Assembly: GCA_030147225.1 (NCBI GenBank)
Contig: JASLAI010000166.1
Span: 1 to 9,877, forward strand
Reading direction: 5' to 3'
Length of the DNA: 9,877 nucleotides
Source: Planococcus sp. (in: firmicutes)
GTDB taxonomy: Bacteria; Bacillota; Bacilli; Bacillales_A; Planococcaceae
Shown here: positions 1-9,057 of the stretch, one piece after another
How the letters are laid out: each line of letters begins with the position of its first letter
Position numbering within the stretch: position 1 is the stretch's first letter
The notes under the pieces: generated by a model
The model's database searches: none
The model's input: the letters and a program-made list of their open reading frames with translations, nothing else
Told to the model about the DNA's origin: nothing
Position numbers and translations under genes: made by a program

Positions 1-2570
1 ATTCGTCTTTCTTTGGATTGGGCAGCGGTATATATAGTGAGCTTTCTTATTATTTTTCTACTTCCATCATCTTTATTGTAACTACTGTTTTTGTATTTCT
101 GTTCGAATCTGTCGGCCTGATTTCAGAACCTGATGAATTATTTTGGGCTCATGCTGCAGTTTTCATCAATATTGTCCGTTTAGCCGCAGTACTTTTTATC
201 GCTTATCATGTTTTTCGTTACTTCAACTTTCAGAGCGTTGCCGCCCTGCTTGGCGCTTGTGTTTATGGGCTTTCAAGCATGTATTTTCGGCACGCTGTCT
301 ATTGGGAATTTTTTGCCAATGCCTACCTGTGGCTGCCGCTCCTTGTGTTAGGAGTTGAAAAAGTATTTCGCGAAAACCGCAGAGGCTGGTTTCTTTTTGC
401 CATTGCGGTATCGATGTTCGACAATTTCTACTTTGCCTATGTGAACATTCTACTTGTGACTTTCTATCTTATGATGCGGTTGTATACTCCTTTGACGGCG
501 AATGAAACACCGAGACACCTCGCCTTGCGTAGTCTTTTTATTTCTGGACTCCTAGGAGCTGGGATAAGTGCGGTGTCATTCATACCTGCTGTGTACGCCT
601 TTTTTAACAACCACCGGCCAGCTTATCAACATGAAATTCCATGGTTTTCCTGGTTGGACAATGTCTTGTTTACCAGCAGCTTTATTATCCTGCCTGCCGC
701 ATTCATCATCCTGTTATTTATTTTCCCACTCTATCGCCACCGCCTGTTCCGTTTTTTTGCCTTGTTTGTTTTAGTGGGGGCTACTTTTCATTACAGTCCG
801 AAAATCGCCAGTGTATTCAATGGCTTTTCCGCTCCTCAGAATCGTTGGGAATACTTTATTTCATTTGCGGCAGGAGGGGCAGTGGCGGCAGGATACAGTA
901 GGCTAGCCAGCATAAAAATTCTGCACCTTATTCCGGCAGGCATCCTTGCTTTGCTTGTATATACTACTTTTGCGTTCATTGATCCAACTATTGGCGTTCC
1001 ACGCCCTCTGCTTTTCATTTTTCTGGGCATCGCGCTGCTGATCTATATTTCATATGCAATAGCTTTGCAAAAGAACTCAAAACTCGGACAAGCTCTAGCC
1101 ATCGGGCTGCTTCTTCTTGGAATAATGGCAAGTGCGATTCAGCTTGGAATCGCTTTGACGAAAGAAGGGGCTACGGTTCAATTTCCCTTATACCTTGCTA
1201 TCATGGGAACGGTTTTGCTAACAGCCATTTTGCTTCTTCGTGCGGTCCAATACCAATCGCAAGAAGCTTTTGCCGCATTATTCATCATTACTACCTTGAT
1301 CTTTTCAGTCAATGGATTCCAGTATGTCCTATTGGTGAAGAGTGGAAACACCCAGTTGGTAACAGAGCAATTCATTGCCGGGCCCGATTATGACGATCCC
1401 GAAATCACAGCTTTGCTTGAAGCAATCCGACTGCAAGAAGGAAATTCCTTTTACCGGGTAGACTGGATGGAAGGCATCCGCAACAACACTCCTATTGTCC
1501 AGGATTTTAGGGGAGTGAGTGCCTATTCCAGCATATTAAACAAAGAAATTCTGCAGCTCTATTTGTATGATTTGGAAGTTGATATGGGCAGAGAAAGTGT
1601 CAGCCGTTATGCGACACTCGGCAATCGGACAAATCTGCACAGTTTGCTAAGAGCAAATTACATCATTATGGAGAAGGAAGATCCGAATGTGCCAGCAGAA
1701 TTCGAAGAACTGCTCAGCTCTGCCAATTATGCTGTTTTTGAAAATCAGCTGCCCCTGCCGTTTATAAGAGGGGCTTCTAAGGTTTACAGCGATGACTCAC
1801 TTGCCAGCGAATCAATCTTACGGCGTGAACATGCAATGCTGACAGGTGTCATTTTAGAAGATCCGGAACATCCTTCTCTATTGCCTCCGGCACTGCCGGA
1901 ATTGTCGTTTGACATTCGGACTGAACAGGCCAATTTTGAACAGGGACTTTTAACCGTTACAGGCGAGTCTGGCGGACTTGATCTTTTGCTGAATACAACT
2001 TTTTCTCCTAAAGACGATTTATACGTTTCTTTTCAGCTGATAAAACAATCTCCTGACGGCCTCTTTCCATTGACGGTGAATGCCTATGAAACATCCCGAA
2101 AATCAAATCAGTCTGTCTATAAAACTTTTGTAGATGATTTAACGATTCGGATACCTGCTGACGATACCATTCGCATACGCGTGCCTGCCGGTCAATACGA
2201 ACTGACTGAGCTGTCTGTTTACCATGAGAATTATCAGCTACTCGCTGCAGAAGCAGCAAAAAGACCTGAAAGCTCTCAAATCGAATGGCGCGGCAGCACC
2301 CTTGAAGCCGAATACTTAAATACTGCTGACGCAAGCTTCCTAGTCATGCCAATTCCATATGAAATTGGCTGGCAGGCAAAAGTAAACGATGAAAAGGTGG
2401 GTGTACTAAAAGCAAATTACGCTTTTATTGCCGTGCCTGCCATCCCTGGAAATAATCGCGTAGAACTCATCTATCGCCCTCCCTACTTCTTTCGTTCTCT
2501 GGCTCTTTCTATCGTCTTTTCATTGCTGGCTATTCTGTACTTGCGAAAAAGCTCGGGAACTAACGGCTGA
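1..2570 (+). CDS. yfhO: YfhO-family polytopic membrane protein (5' end outside window)
   Basis: The frame is open from the first bases (codons from position 3), so the gene is cut by the window edge. A TTG at 18 lies inside the conserved FFGLGSG segment and is not a real start. About 855 residues are visible. The first half is a long series of hydrophobic segments, including the family-typical LGSGIYSELSYYF near the edge, DNFYFAYVN and a PQNRWEYF loop. From about residue 455 a large soluble, presumably extracytoplasmic, domain follows, closed by one last membrane segment (FFRSLALSIVFSLLAILYL) and a short basic tail. Family knowledge: YfhO proteins are GT-C-like; in Bacillus subtilis YfhO is needed with CsbB and GtcA to glycosylate lipoteichoic acid outside the cell. 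The N-terminal part that should carry the catalytic loop is mostly missing here. Family assignment is firm; the substrate is inferred. Confidence 0.88.
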   Translation, partial: SSFFGLGSGIYSELSYYFSTSIIFIVTTVFVFLFESVGLISEPDELFWAHAAVFINIVRLAAVLFIAYHVFRYFNFQSVAALLGACVYGLSSMYFRHAVYWEFFANAYLWLPLLVLGVEKVFRENRRGWFLFAIAVSMFDNFYFAYVNILLVTFYLMMRLYTPLTANETPRHLALRSLFISGLLGAGISAVSFIPAVYAFFNNHRPAYQHEIPWFSWLDNVLFTSSFIILPAAFIILLFIFPLYRHRLFRFFALFVLVGATFHYSPKIASVFNGFSAPQNRWEYFISFAAGGAVAAGYSRLASIKILHLIPAGILALLVYTTFAFIDPTIGVPRPLLFIFLGIALLIYISYAIALQKNSKLGQALAIGLLLLGIMASAIQLGIALTKEGATVQFPLYLAIMGTVLLTAILLLRAVQYQSQEAFAALFIITTLIFSVNGFQYVLLVKSGNTQLVTEQFIAGPDYDDPEITALLEAIRLQEGNSFYRVDWMEGIRNNTPIVQDFRGVSAYSSILNKEILQLYLYDLEVDMGRESVSRYATLGNRTNLHSLLRANYIIMEKEDPNVPAEFEELLSSANYAVFENQLPLPFIRGASKVYSDDSLASESILRREHAMLTGVILEDPEHPSLLPPALPELSFDIRTEQANFEQGLLTVTGESGGLDLLLNTTFSPKDDLYVSFQLIKQSPDGLFPLTVNAYETSRKSNQSVYKTFVDDLTIRIPADDTIRIRVPAGQYELTELSVYHENYQLLAAEAAKRPESSQIEWRGSTLEAEYLNTADASFLVMPIPYEIGWQAKVNDEKVGVLKANYAFIAVPAIPGNNRVELIYRPPYFFRSLALSIVFSLLAILYLRKSSGTNG

Positions 2571-2612
2571 TTCACTTAGTCTTTTCTATAAAATTCAAAT
2601 CAATATTTCTTG

Positions 2613-2672
2613 CATGTCTAAAAGCGGAAAAGCCCTCCTCTTCAATGGAGTTCTTTTCCGCTTTTAGACATG
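2613..2672. terminator. Long hairpin between convergent genes, likely bidirectional terminator
   Basis: Two perfect 20-base arms at 2613-2632 and 2653-2672 are exact reverse complements. Inside, CTCC (2635-2638) pairs with GGAG (2647-2650) after a 2x2 mismatch, leaving an 8-base loop. The core reads AAAAGCGG...CCGCTTTT, so either strand gives a GC-containing stem followed by T residues, as expected for a terminator serving both the yfhO-like gene and the antiporter gene. There is no long T run beyond the arms, so termination strength is uncertain. Confidence 0.7.
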
Positions 2673-2724
2673 TCCGTTTCTATATTCACGTCTCTTTGGC
2701 TATAGAGTAAAAATAGCTATCTTG

Positions 2725-4764
2725 TTAGACTTCACTGGTCTCGTGCAAAGTGACACTTTCAATATAATGAATATAGCGTCTCAGCTCTTTTGCCTGTTCT
2801 CTTGTAACGTCTCCTGCCACGTACATGTTATAAATTTCAGATCGTCCCATATCCATGACGGTGACCCGCAGTTCCTCTTTTTGTAATTCGTATTTTTCGT
2901 CGTAAAGAGCTTCCGGTTTTTTTAAGCGGCTGATCATTTGCTTATAATCCGAGACGACTGCTTCTACAATTTCTTTCGGTTTGTATTTCTTTGCGTATTC
3001 CTCAAGTTTCATCAAAGCCGACTGCAAAGCCTGCAACTGAATTTCACGGCCCGCTTGAAACTCAATCAGCCGCGTTTCTTCTTCTTTTAGATTTTGGCCT
3101 CTAAAACGTCTCCATGCCCGAATCAGCTTTCCTTGCAAATACAGCATTGTAGAACGTGTATTATTGGCGAGGACTTCTTCCCGTCGGTCCAGGGACTTTT
3201 CAAACGCTTCATATATTTCTCGCTTCATATCTTTTTTACGATAAAGCTCCTGAATGTATCTGCGTTCAAACCGCAGCGCTTTTAAGCGGACTTCCCGCAT
3301 TTTGCGTTGGTATTTTTTATTGGCCTGGGCCGCTGTGTCTTCTTCCGGTTGAATTTGCTGGAAGCGCAATTTGTATTCCTCCATCAATTCATAGGCAGCC
3401 GCTTCGTTTTCTTCTGTGATTTCAGATTTGATTTTTTTAATCGAAGTCAGCAGAATTCGTCTTCGTGCTTCTTCCAAATCCATCTTCAACGTATCTTCGC
3501 CCCCATCTGCCAACTGCCCTTTGCTAAGCATTGGGAGGAAAATTGTTGCCACGATTAAGGTGAACAGAATTGTTCCTGCTGCTAAAAAAAGGATAAGGGA
3601 ACGGTTCGGAAAAGCATCTCCATTGCCCAGCAAAAATGGCAGCGATAATACACCGACCATCGTTACTGTCCCACGGACTCCTGTCAAACTGACGTATAAA
3701 GTCAACTTCAAGCTTGGCTTGGCTGCTTCCTTCATTTTTCCGAAATGGTATTCGTATACAGAAAAAAGGTATGCCCAGATAAACCGGATGCCGAGAATCA
3801 TAATACCGATAGCAAACACATAAGAGAAGATTAGCCATAGACTGGCATTTGGATTTTCCAAAACGCCGCTCATCGAAGTTGGGATATTCAAACCCAATAG
3901 TAGGAAGACGATTCCATTCAATATGAAAAGAATAATCGTCCAGATATTTTCAGTTACCACTTGTTCTTCGGCAATAAAGGTTTCAGTCTGTTCTCTTACC
4001 AGTGAATGTACAATTCCTGCTACCACTACGGCAATGACGCCGGAAGCATGGAGAATGTCTTCTGTAATGATGAAAATCAAAAACGGTGTCATAATCTGCA
4101 ATAAAGTATGAAAAGTTACATCATTGATGCCCTGTTTTCGCAAGATCAATCGAATCCCGATAACCAGTAAGCCTAAAGTCAGTCCAAGCAAGCCACCAGC
4201 TACAAATTTATAGGAAAAATCCAATACGGCTTCTGACAAAGAAAAATAACCGGTGACTACCGCAGCTACGGCATAGTTAAACGCCACGAGTCCTGATGCA
4301 TCATTTATCAGCGATTCCCCTCTCACCAGACTCAACACTTTTTGAGGAATACGTATCCGCTGGGCGATGCCATTGACCGCGACGGGATCAGTCGGCGATA
4401 AAATAGCGGCTAATGCAAAAGCGGCTGCCAGAGGAATTTCATCTATCAGCCAGTGGATAAAATAGCCGCCTACAACTGTCGTCAAGAGTACTAAAATAAT
4501 GGCGTTGCCAAGAATAGGCCCTTTCATTCGCCATAATTCTTCCCTTGGAAAACGGCTGCCGTCATTGAATAACAGCGGAGCTATAAACAGCAGCAAAAAC
4601 CATTCGGTTTCAATATCGAAGGAAATATCCCGATAAACCAGTACCAGAATGATGCCTAAAGCTACTTGAACCAATGCAGTCGGAATAAAAGGAATGTAAT
4701 GGCTGACAACATTTGAAATCAGCAGGCAAATCAATAAAAGAAAAATGGTAAGCAATAAGTCCAT
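2725..4764 (-). CDS. nhaK: CPA1-family Na+/H+ antiporter (NhaK/YvgP type)
   Basis: The 679-residue protein is a monovalent cation/proton antiporter of the plasma membrane, exporting Na+ (possibly also K+ or Li+) in exchange for H+. Residues 1-413 form the membrane domain with about 12 hydrophobic segments. Signature pieces are FNDGSRF near 66-72, SPTDPVAV at 123-130, GESLINDASG at 149-158 with the paired N154-D155 typical of CPA1 exchangers, and TGVRG at 361-365. Residues 414-679 are a highly charged, probably helical/coiled-coil cytosolic tail. The length is close to B. subtilis NhaK (about 670 residues). The ATG start is supported by GGAGA seven or so bases upstream (complement of 4771-4775). 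The gene stands alone, divergent from the ZIP-like gene and convergent with the yfhO-like gene. Family is firm; ion preference is not visible, and the symbol is by similarity. Confidence 0.92.
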   Translation of the reverse strand: MDLLLTIFLLLICLLISNVVSHYIPFIPTALVQVALGIILVLVYRDISFDIETEWFLLLFIAPLLFNDGSRFPREELWRMKGPILGNAIILVLLTTVVGGYFIHWLIDEIPLAAAFALAAILSPTDPVAVNGIAQRIRIPQKVLSLVRGESLINDASGLVAFNYAVAAVVTGYFSLSEAVLDFSYKFVAGGLLGLTLGLLVIGIRLILRKQGINDVTFHTLLQIMTPFLIFIITEDILHASGVIAVVVAGIVHSLVREQTETFIAEEQVVTENIWTIILFILNGIVFLLLGLNIPTSMSGVLENPNASLWLIFSYVFAIGIMILGIRFIWAYLFSVYEYHFGKMKEAAKPSLKLTLYVSLTGVRGTVTMVGVLSLPFLLGNGDAFPNRSLILFLAAGTILFTLIVATIFLPMLSKGQLADGGEDTLKMDLEEARRRILLTSIKKIKSEITEENEAAAYELMEEYKLRFQQIQPEEDTAAQANKKYQRKMREVRLKALRFERRYIQELYRKKDMKREIYEAFEKSLDRREEVLANNTRSTMLYLQGKLIRAWRRFRGQNLKEEETRLIEFQAGREIQLQALQSALMKLEEYAKKYKPKEIVEAVVSDYKQMISRLKKPEALYDEKYELQKEELRVTVMDMGRSEIYNMYVAGDVTREQAKELRRYIHYIESVTLHETSEV

Positions 4765-4817
4765 AGCGGTTCTCCATTCTGCTTTAAGTACGAGTCATCT
4801 CAATATGAGTAATTTAT

Positions 4818-4825
4818 GTATACCC
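4818..4825 (-). promoter_or_regulatory. GGGTATAC box, possible sigma-B-like -10 for the antiporter gene
   Basis: Read on the minus strand this is GGGTATAC, about 55 bases before the antiporter start, a reasonable distance for a -10 element. The expected -35 GTTT-like hexamer 12-14 bases upstream is only poorly matched (3 of 6), and no clear sigma-A promoter was found either. It mirrors the box at 4945-4952 on the other strand. This is a tentative call. Confidence 0.3.
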
Positions 4826-4926
4826 AAAATGTTCGGCAGCATACGCTCTTTACCACTAATTTCTTCAGCAACTCATAGTAATATGAATTTTTTTTAGAAT
4901 ATGGTGTTTTTCGTGCCGCGAAATGC

Positions 4927-4950
4927 GGTTCATTGCGAAGATTCGGGTAT
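4927..4950 (+). promoter_or_regulatory. Candidate sigma-B-type promoter of the ZIP-like gene
   Basis: GGTTCA (4927-4932) and GGGTAT (4945-4950) are separated by 12 bases. The -10 matches the Bacillus general-stress sigma-B consensus exactly and the -35 matches GTTTAA in 4 of 6 positions. Predicted transcription would begin near 4957-4960, giving a short leader of about 25 bases to the ATG. A small hairpin, CCGC 4916-4919 with GCGG 4925-4928, overlaps the -35. The TTG at 4933 lies inside this promoter, arguing against an upstream start for the gene. Confidence 0.45.
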
Positions 4951-4970
4951 ACATTTTTTAATCGAACAAT

Positions 4971-4978
4971 AGGAGGTG
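4971..4978 (+). promoter_or_regulatory. Ribosome binding site of the ZIP-like gene
   Basis: AGGAGGTG is a near-perfect Shine-Dalgarno sequence. Two ATG codons follow in tandem at 4981 and 4984. The GGAGG core is 4 bases from the first and 7 from the second, so the second may be used as often or more. Confidence 0.8.
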
Positions 4979-4980
4979 CA

Positions 4981-5721
4981 ATGATGTTCTACTTAAGCTT
5001 GGCATTTATCATCGGCTTTATGATCATTCATATCTTTACGAACTATATTAAATTTCTCGACCGAAAGCGCAAAAACAGATTGATGTCCTTTGTTTCCGGC
5101 GGTTCGATCGCTTATGTCTTTCTGCATCTGGTACCAGAATTGACCCATTATCAGGAGGTCGCTGAAGAAGCTCAATTGCCGATATGGCTGGAGAACCTCG
5201 ACTTTGTTACTTATTTAGCTACCCTTGCCGGCATTGCTTTCTTCTATGGCATCAGCCAATTAAATGATAAATCTCAACAAAAAAATGAAAAAGAGAACGA
5301 TCTCACACGGCCAAGTAAACCGGTATTTACACTTGAAATTGTTTCATTCTCTTTATACAACATGCTGATTGGATATTTATTGATTGATTTGAGCGGTGAT
5401 AATCTCGCCGATTACTTCATCTATTTTATTGTCTTTTCTTTTCACTTTATCGCCAATAATCGTGTTCTGCATTTGACCCACGAAGACTTATATACAAACA
5501 TCGGACGTTGGATATTGGCCGTAGCAGTCTTGGCTGGCTGGCTTCTCTATAATTTCACTGAGACTACAGAGCTGAACATTGCTTTCTTTTCCGCATTCCT
5601 TACAGGAGGCGTCATCTTGAACATTTTAAATGATGAGCTGCCAGTTGAAAAAAACAGCAGTTATCCCTCTTTCATTGCGGGTCTGGTCATGATCACTGTA
5701 TTGCTGCAAATTATTCTATAA
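4981..5721 (+). CDS. ZIP-like membrane protein lacking most of the metal site
   Basis: The predicted product has 246 residues (245 if the second ATG is used) with about seven or eight hydrophobic segments. The order of motifs resembles the ZIP metal-transporter fold: GGSIAYVFLHLVPEL at 40-54 recalls the ZIP segment ending in HLxPE, FSLYNMLIG at 123-131 sits where ZIP proteins have their HN...G helix, FSFHFIANN at 152-160 where they have HExxHE, and GGVILNILNDELP at 209-221 resembles the late GxxLYxxxxDxxPE helix. Only N127 and H155 remain from the usual metal-binding helices. A polar, charged loop (about residues 92-115) replaces the typical His-rich loop. It is probably an integral membrane protein of the ZIP superfamily whose transport ability is doubtful; a divergent fold is possible. 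It is divergent from the antiporter gene, with its own candidate stress promoter and no visible terminator before sqdB. Confidence 0.7.
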   Translation: MMFYLSLAFIIGFMIIHIFTNYIKFLDRKRKNRLMSFVSGGSIAYVFLHLVPELTHYQEVAEEAQLPIWLENLDFVTYLATLAGIAFFYGISQLNDKSQQKNEKENDLTRPSKPVFTLEIVSFSLYNMLIGYLLIDLSGDNLADYFIYFIVFSFHFIANNRVLHLTHEDLYTNIGRWILAVAVLAGWLLYNFTETTELNIAFFSAFLTGGVILNILNDELPVEKNSSYPSFIAGLVMITVLLQIIL

Positions 5722-5741
5722 AGAACTGTACACCCATTTAA

Positions 5742-7085
<1,344 letters not shown>

Positions 7086-7115
7086 TCAGCGGTTGACACA
7101 CTGAACTTTAACGTT

Positions 7116-7120
7116 GGGAG
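7116..7120 (+). promoter_or_regulatory. Ribosome binding site that decides the sqdX start
   Basis: GGGAG lies 8 bases before the ATG at 7129. The longer frame opens with a TTG at 7114 that overlaps this site, so it is not the start; the MKIMIVTETFLP beginning also fits the family. Confidence 0.7.
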
Positions 7121-7128
7121 CTGTTTCT

Positions 7129-8268
7129 ATGAAGATCATGATCGTCACTGAGACTTTTTTGCCTTCTACCGACGGCATCGTTACAAGACTTACTGCCTGT
7201 ATTCGCTGGCTTCACCAAGATGGACATGAAGTGCAAATCGTTGCTCCAGATCTTGGAGTAACGGAATTTGACGGAGCCATCGTGAGAGGTGTGCCTGCTT
7301 ATGCCTTCCCTTTTTCCCGCTCAAAAAAATTTGCTGTTCCAAATCGCATCGTTAAAAGATATATGTCTGAATTTGATCCGGATATCGTCCACGTTGTGAA
7401 TCCTGCTGTCGTTGGCTATTCCGGTGTCAATTATGCCAAAAAATTAGATATTCCATTGATCGCCTCATACCATACAAACATCCCTCAATACATGTCTTTT
7501 TACAATCTCGGCAAATTGGACTGGCTGATGTGGTGGTTCATGAAAAAAATGCACAACAAAGCGGATCTCAATCTATGCACTTCTCAAACTGTTTTGGAGG
7601 AGTTGACAGAAAGAGGTTTTGAGCGGATGCAGGTATGGAAGCGAGGTGTGGACACGGAAAAATTTAATCCTCGCCATTGTACCAAGGATATGCGCTTGAA
7701 ATTGGCTGGGGGGCAAAAAGATAAAATCCTCCTTCTTTACGTTGGTCGTTTATCTGCTGAAAAGGAAATCGAAAAAATACGGGATGTCTTAACAGAATCA
7801 GATCGGTACTGCCTTGCTATTGTTGGAGACGGACCTCACCGTAAAGAGCTTGAAAATCACTTTAGGGATACACGGACCGTATTTACCGGTTTCGTTCATG
7901 GCGATGAACTTGCTTCGGCTTTTGCTTCAGCAGATGCATTTGTCTTTCCTTCCACTACCGAAACACTGGGCTTGGTTATCATGGAAGCGATGGCTTCCGG
8001 TTTACCTGTGGTTGCAGCAGAAAGTGGTCCTACTAAGGAACAGGTTACAGACCAAAGAAATGGTCTGCTCTATGATTCAACAGATCCAGAGAGTTTCAAA
8101 AAAAAAATCCAGCTGCTGGAAGATTCAAATTTTCGCAACCAGTTGGCCAAGCAGGCTGTTGCTGATGTAGCTGAATTGGGCTGGGCTGCTGCTGCCGAAC
8201 AAATTCGGGATCTATACAGCCAGATTGTTGAAACAAAAGCAGTGAATCCCTACGAAGTGGCAGAATAA
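7129..8268 (+). CDS. sqdX: Sulfoquinovosyltransferase-like GT4 enzyme (SqdX/SQD2)
   Basis: The 379-residue GT-B glycosyltransferase of family GT4 is predicted to transfer sulfoquinovose from UDP-sulfoquinovose to diacylglycerol at the inner face of the membrane, making SQDG. The N-terminal acceptor domain has TETFLPSTDGIVTRL at 7-21, HVVNPAV at 88-94 and ASYHTNIPQY at 112-121, all strongly reminiscent of cyanobacterial SqdX and plant SQD2. The C-terminal donor domain has KRGVD at 171-175, VGRLSAEKEIE at 205-215, VGDGPHR near 232-238, ASADAFVFPS near 267-275 and the E278-x7-E286 motif of retaining GT4 enzymes. No transmembrane segment is visible, consistent with a peripheral membrane enzyme. 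It lies 43 bases after sqdB and 35 bases before the gtrA-like gene. GT4 enzymes making glucosyl- or glucuronosyl-diacylglycerol are close relatives, but the adjacent sqdB makes the sulfolipid role by far the likeliest. Confidence 0.92.
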   Translation: MKIMIVTETFLPSTDGIVTRLTACIRWLHQDGHEVQIVAPDLGVTEFDGAIVRGVPAYAFPFSRSKKFAVPNRIVKRYMSEFDPDIVHVVNPAVVGYSGVNYAKKLDIPLIASYHTNIPQYMSFYNLGKLDWLMWWFMKKMHNKADLNLCTSQTVLEELTERGFERMQVWKRGVDTEKFNPRHCTKDMRLKLAGGQKDKILLLYVGRLSAEKEIEKIRDVLTESDRYCLAIVGDGPHRKELENHFRDTRTVFTGFVHGDELASAFASADAFVFPSTTETLGLVIMEAMASGLPVVAAESGPTKEQVTDQRNGLLYDSTDPESFKKKIQLLEDSNFRNQLAKQAVADVAELGWAAAAEQIRDLYSQIVETKAVNPYEVAE

Positions 8269-8303
8269 GAAAAACCGGAATTCCCGGAGAACAGAGGGAT
8301 GTA

Positions 8304-8759
8304 ATGGAGAACAGCGAAAAGCGTCGGGCTCCTATCCAAACCCTTCAATTTACAGTAATCGGCATCTCCAACGCTGCTGTTGATATTGGTTCGCTTAATT
8401 TGCTGTTGCTGTTACATCCGACTAATCACGGTCTTACGTTAACACTTTTCAATACACTTGCTTATTGTTTGGCAGTGGGCAACAGTTATATTTGGAATTC
8501 CATGATTACCTTTCGCCATGCGGCTAAAGGCAGCACGAAACAGCGCTTAGGCTTTTTCCTGCAAGGGTTGTTCAGCCTGCTGATCAATAACAGTGTTTTC
8601 CTTGCTTTTAATTTACTGTTTCAGTCCATGGGCATGCCTATCTGGCTTCGTCACAACCTGTCAAAGGGGTTGGCTATGTTCGCTTCTTTCTCAGCCAGCT
8701 TTTTTATGATCAAATATCTGGTCTTTAAAGATCGACCACAAAAAAAGCAGCGTCTGTAA
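8304..8759 (+). CDS. GtrA-family membrane protein (putative lipid-linked sugar flippase)
   Basis: The 151-residue protein has four predicted membrane helices, standard for GtrA/GtcA. It starts with a short polar N-terminus, then LQFTVIGISNAAVDIGS (about 13-29), a second helix ending in the family-like GNSYIWNSMITF (the usual NF..NK.WTF motif), and two C-terminal helices finishing in KYLVFKD before a basic tail. GtrA proteins are thought to move polyprenyl-phosphate-linked sugars across the membrane; Bacillus/Listeria GtcA serves teichoic-acid glycosylation. GAGGG (8294-8298) is 5 bases before the ATG. It is the last gene of the sulfolipid unit and is directly followed by a terminator, so it is probably co-transcribed with sqdB and sqdX. 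What it transports here is unknown: the sulfolipid, an undecaprenyl-linked sugar, or something unrelated. Family is firm, role inferred. Confidence 0.88.
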   Translation: MENSEKRRAPIQTLQFTVIGISNAAVDIGSLNLLLLLHPTNHGLTLTLFNTLAYCLAVGNSYIWNSMITFRHAAKGSTKQRLGFFLQGLFSLLINNSVFLAFNLLFQSMGMPIWLRHNLSKGLAMFASFSASFFMIKYLVFKDRPQKKQRL

Positions 8760-8768
8760 TACTTTTGG

Positions 8769-8814
8769 AAAACCCGCTTATCGGTTTCATGCCGATGAGC
8801 GGGTTTTCTTTTTT
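8769..8814 (+). terminator. Rho-independent terminator of the sulfolipid unit
   Basis: Arms at 8769-8784 and 8792-8807 form a 16-bp stem with a single G-U pair and a 7-base loop. The T-rich tail runs to 8814 with one C (8808). It lies 9 bases after the gtrA-like stop codon. The A run at the left arm makes it potentially bidirectional. Confidence 0.92.
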
Positions 8815-9043
8815 GTCCATAAAGCGATTCTCAGCATTCTGCTCTATTATTTCTTCCACAAAGTTTTATTCTAAAAATTCACGAGCAAAATAGTTTTTCA
8901 AAATGAGCTCTACCTATCTAGTTAAAATGACATAACCGTAGTAATCTATAAGTAACAGATACTTTAGCTTTTACAATGCTTAAACTAACAGGAAATCGGA
9001 ATTATTTGAAGTAGGCCAAAAATATGCGCGATTCACTAAACAT
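8815..9043. other. AT-rich intergenic region upstream of the CapA-like gene
   Basis: About 230 bases hold no convincing reading frame, RNA gene or repeat. They must contain the promoter of the following lipoprotein gene, but no -35/-10 pair with good spacing was found. The best fragments, TTTACA at 8970-8975 and TTGAAG at 9006-9011, lack a matching -10 element 16-18 bases downstream. Confidence 0.5.
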
Positions 9044-9049
9044 AAGGAG
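9044..9049 (+). promoter_or_regulatory. Ribosome binding site of the CapA-like gene (GTG start)
   Basis: AAGGAG lies 8 bases before the GTG at 9058. An in-frame GTG at 9049 overlaps the site itself, so 9058 is the start. Confidence 0.8.
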
Positions 9050-9057
9050 TGATACTA

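Noticed and set aside
3094..3823. Several plus-strand frames of 60-135 codons over the antiporter gene
   Set aside because: They overlap each other and a full-length conserved antiporter on the opposite strand; compositions are Phe/Cys/Ser-rich as expected of antisense shadows.
4873..4886. TCATA-GTAA-TATGA inverted repeat, and CTCAATATGAG at 4799-4809, in the divergent intergenic region
   Set aside because: Five-base half-sites in AT-rich DNA are expected by chance, and they match no operator I recognise.
7093..7098. Perfect TTGACA -35 hexamer between sqdB and sqdX
   Set aside because: At 16-18 bases downstream the sequence is GC-rich (the sqdX ribosome binding site) with no TATAAT-like element, so an internal promoter is not supported.
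8275..8288. CCGGAATTCCCGG near-palindrome between sqdX and the gtrA-like gene
   Set aside because: Very short arms with one inserted base and no T run; probably chance and not a terminator.
8952..8991. TAACAG twice 33 bases apart plus TTTACA, as possible PhoP boxes before the CapA-like gene
   Set aside because: The intervening 11-base positions do not match, and TTTACA is out of phase with the TAACAG copies.
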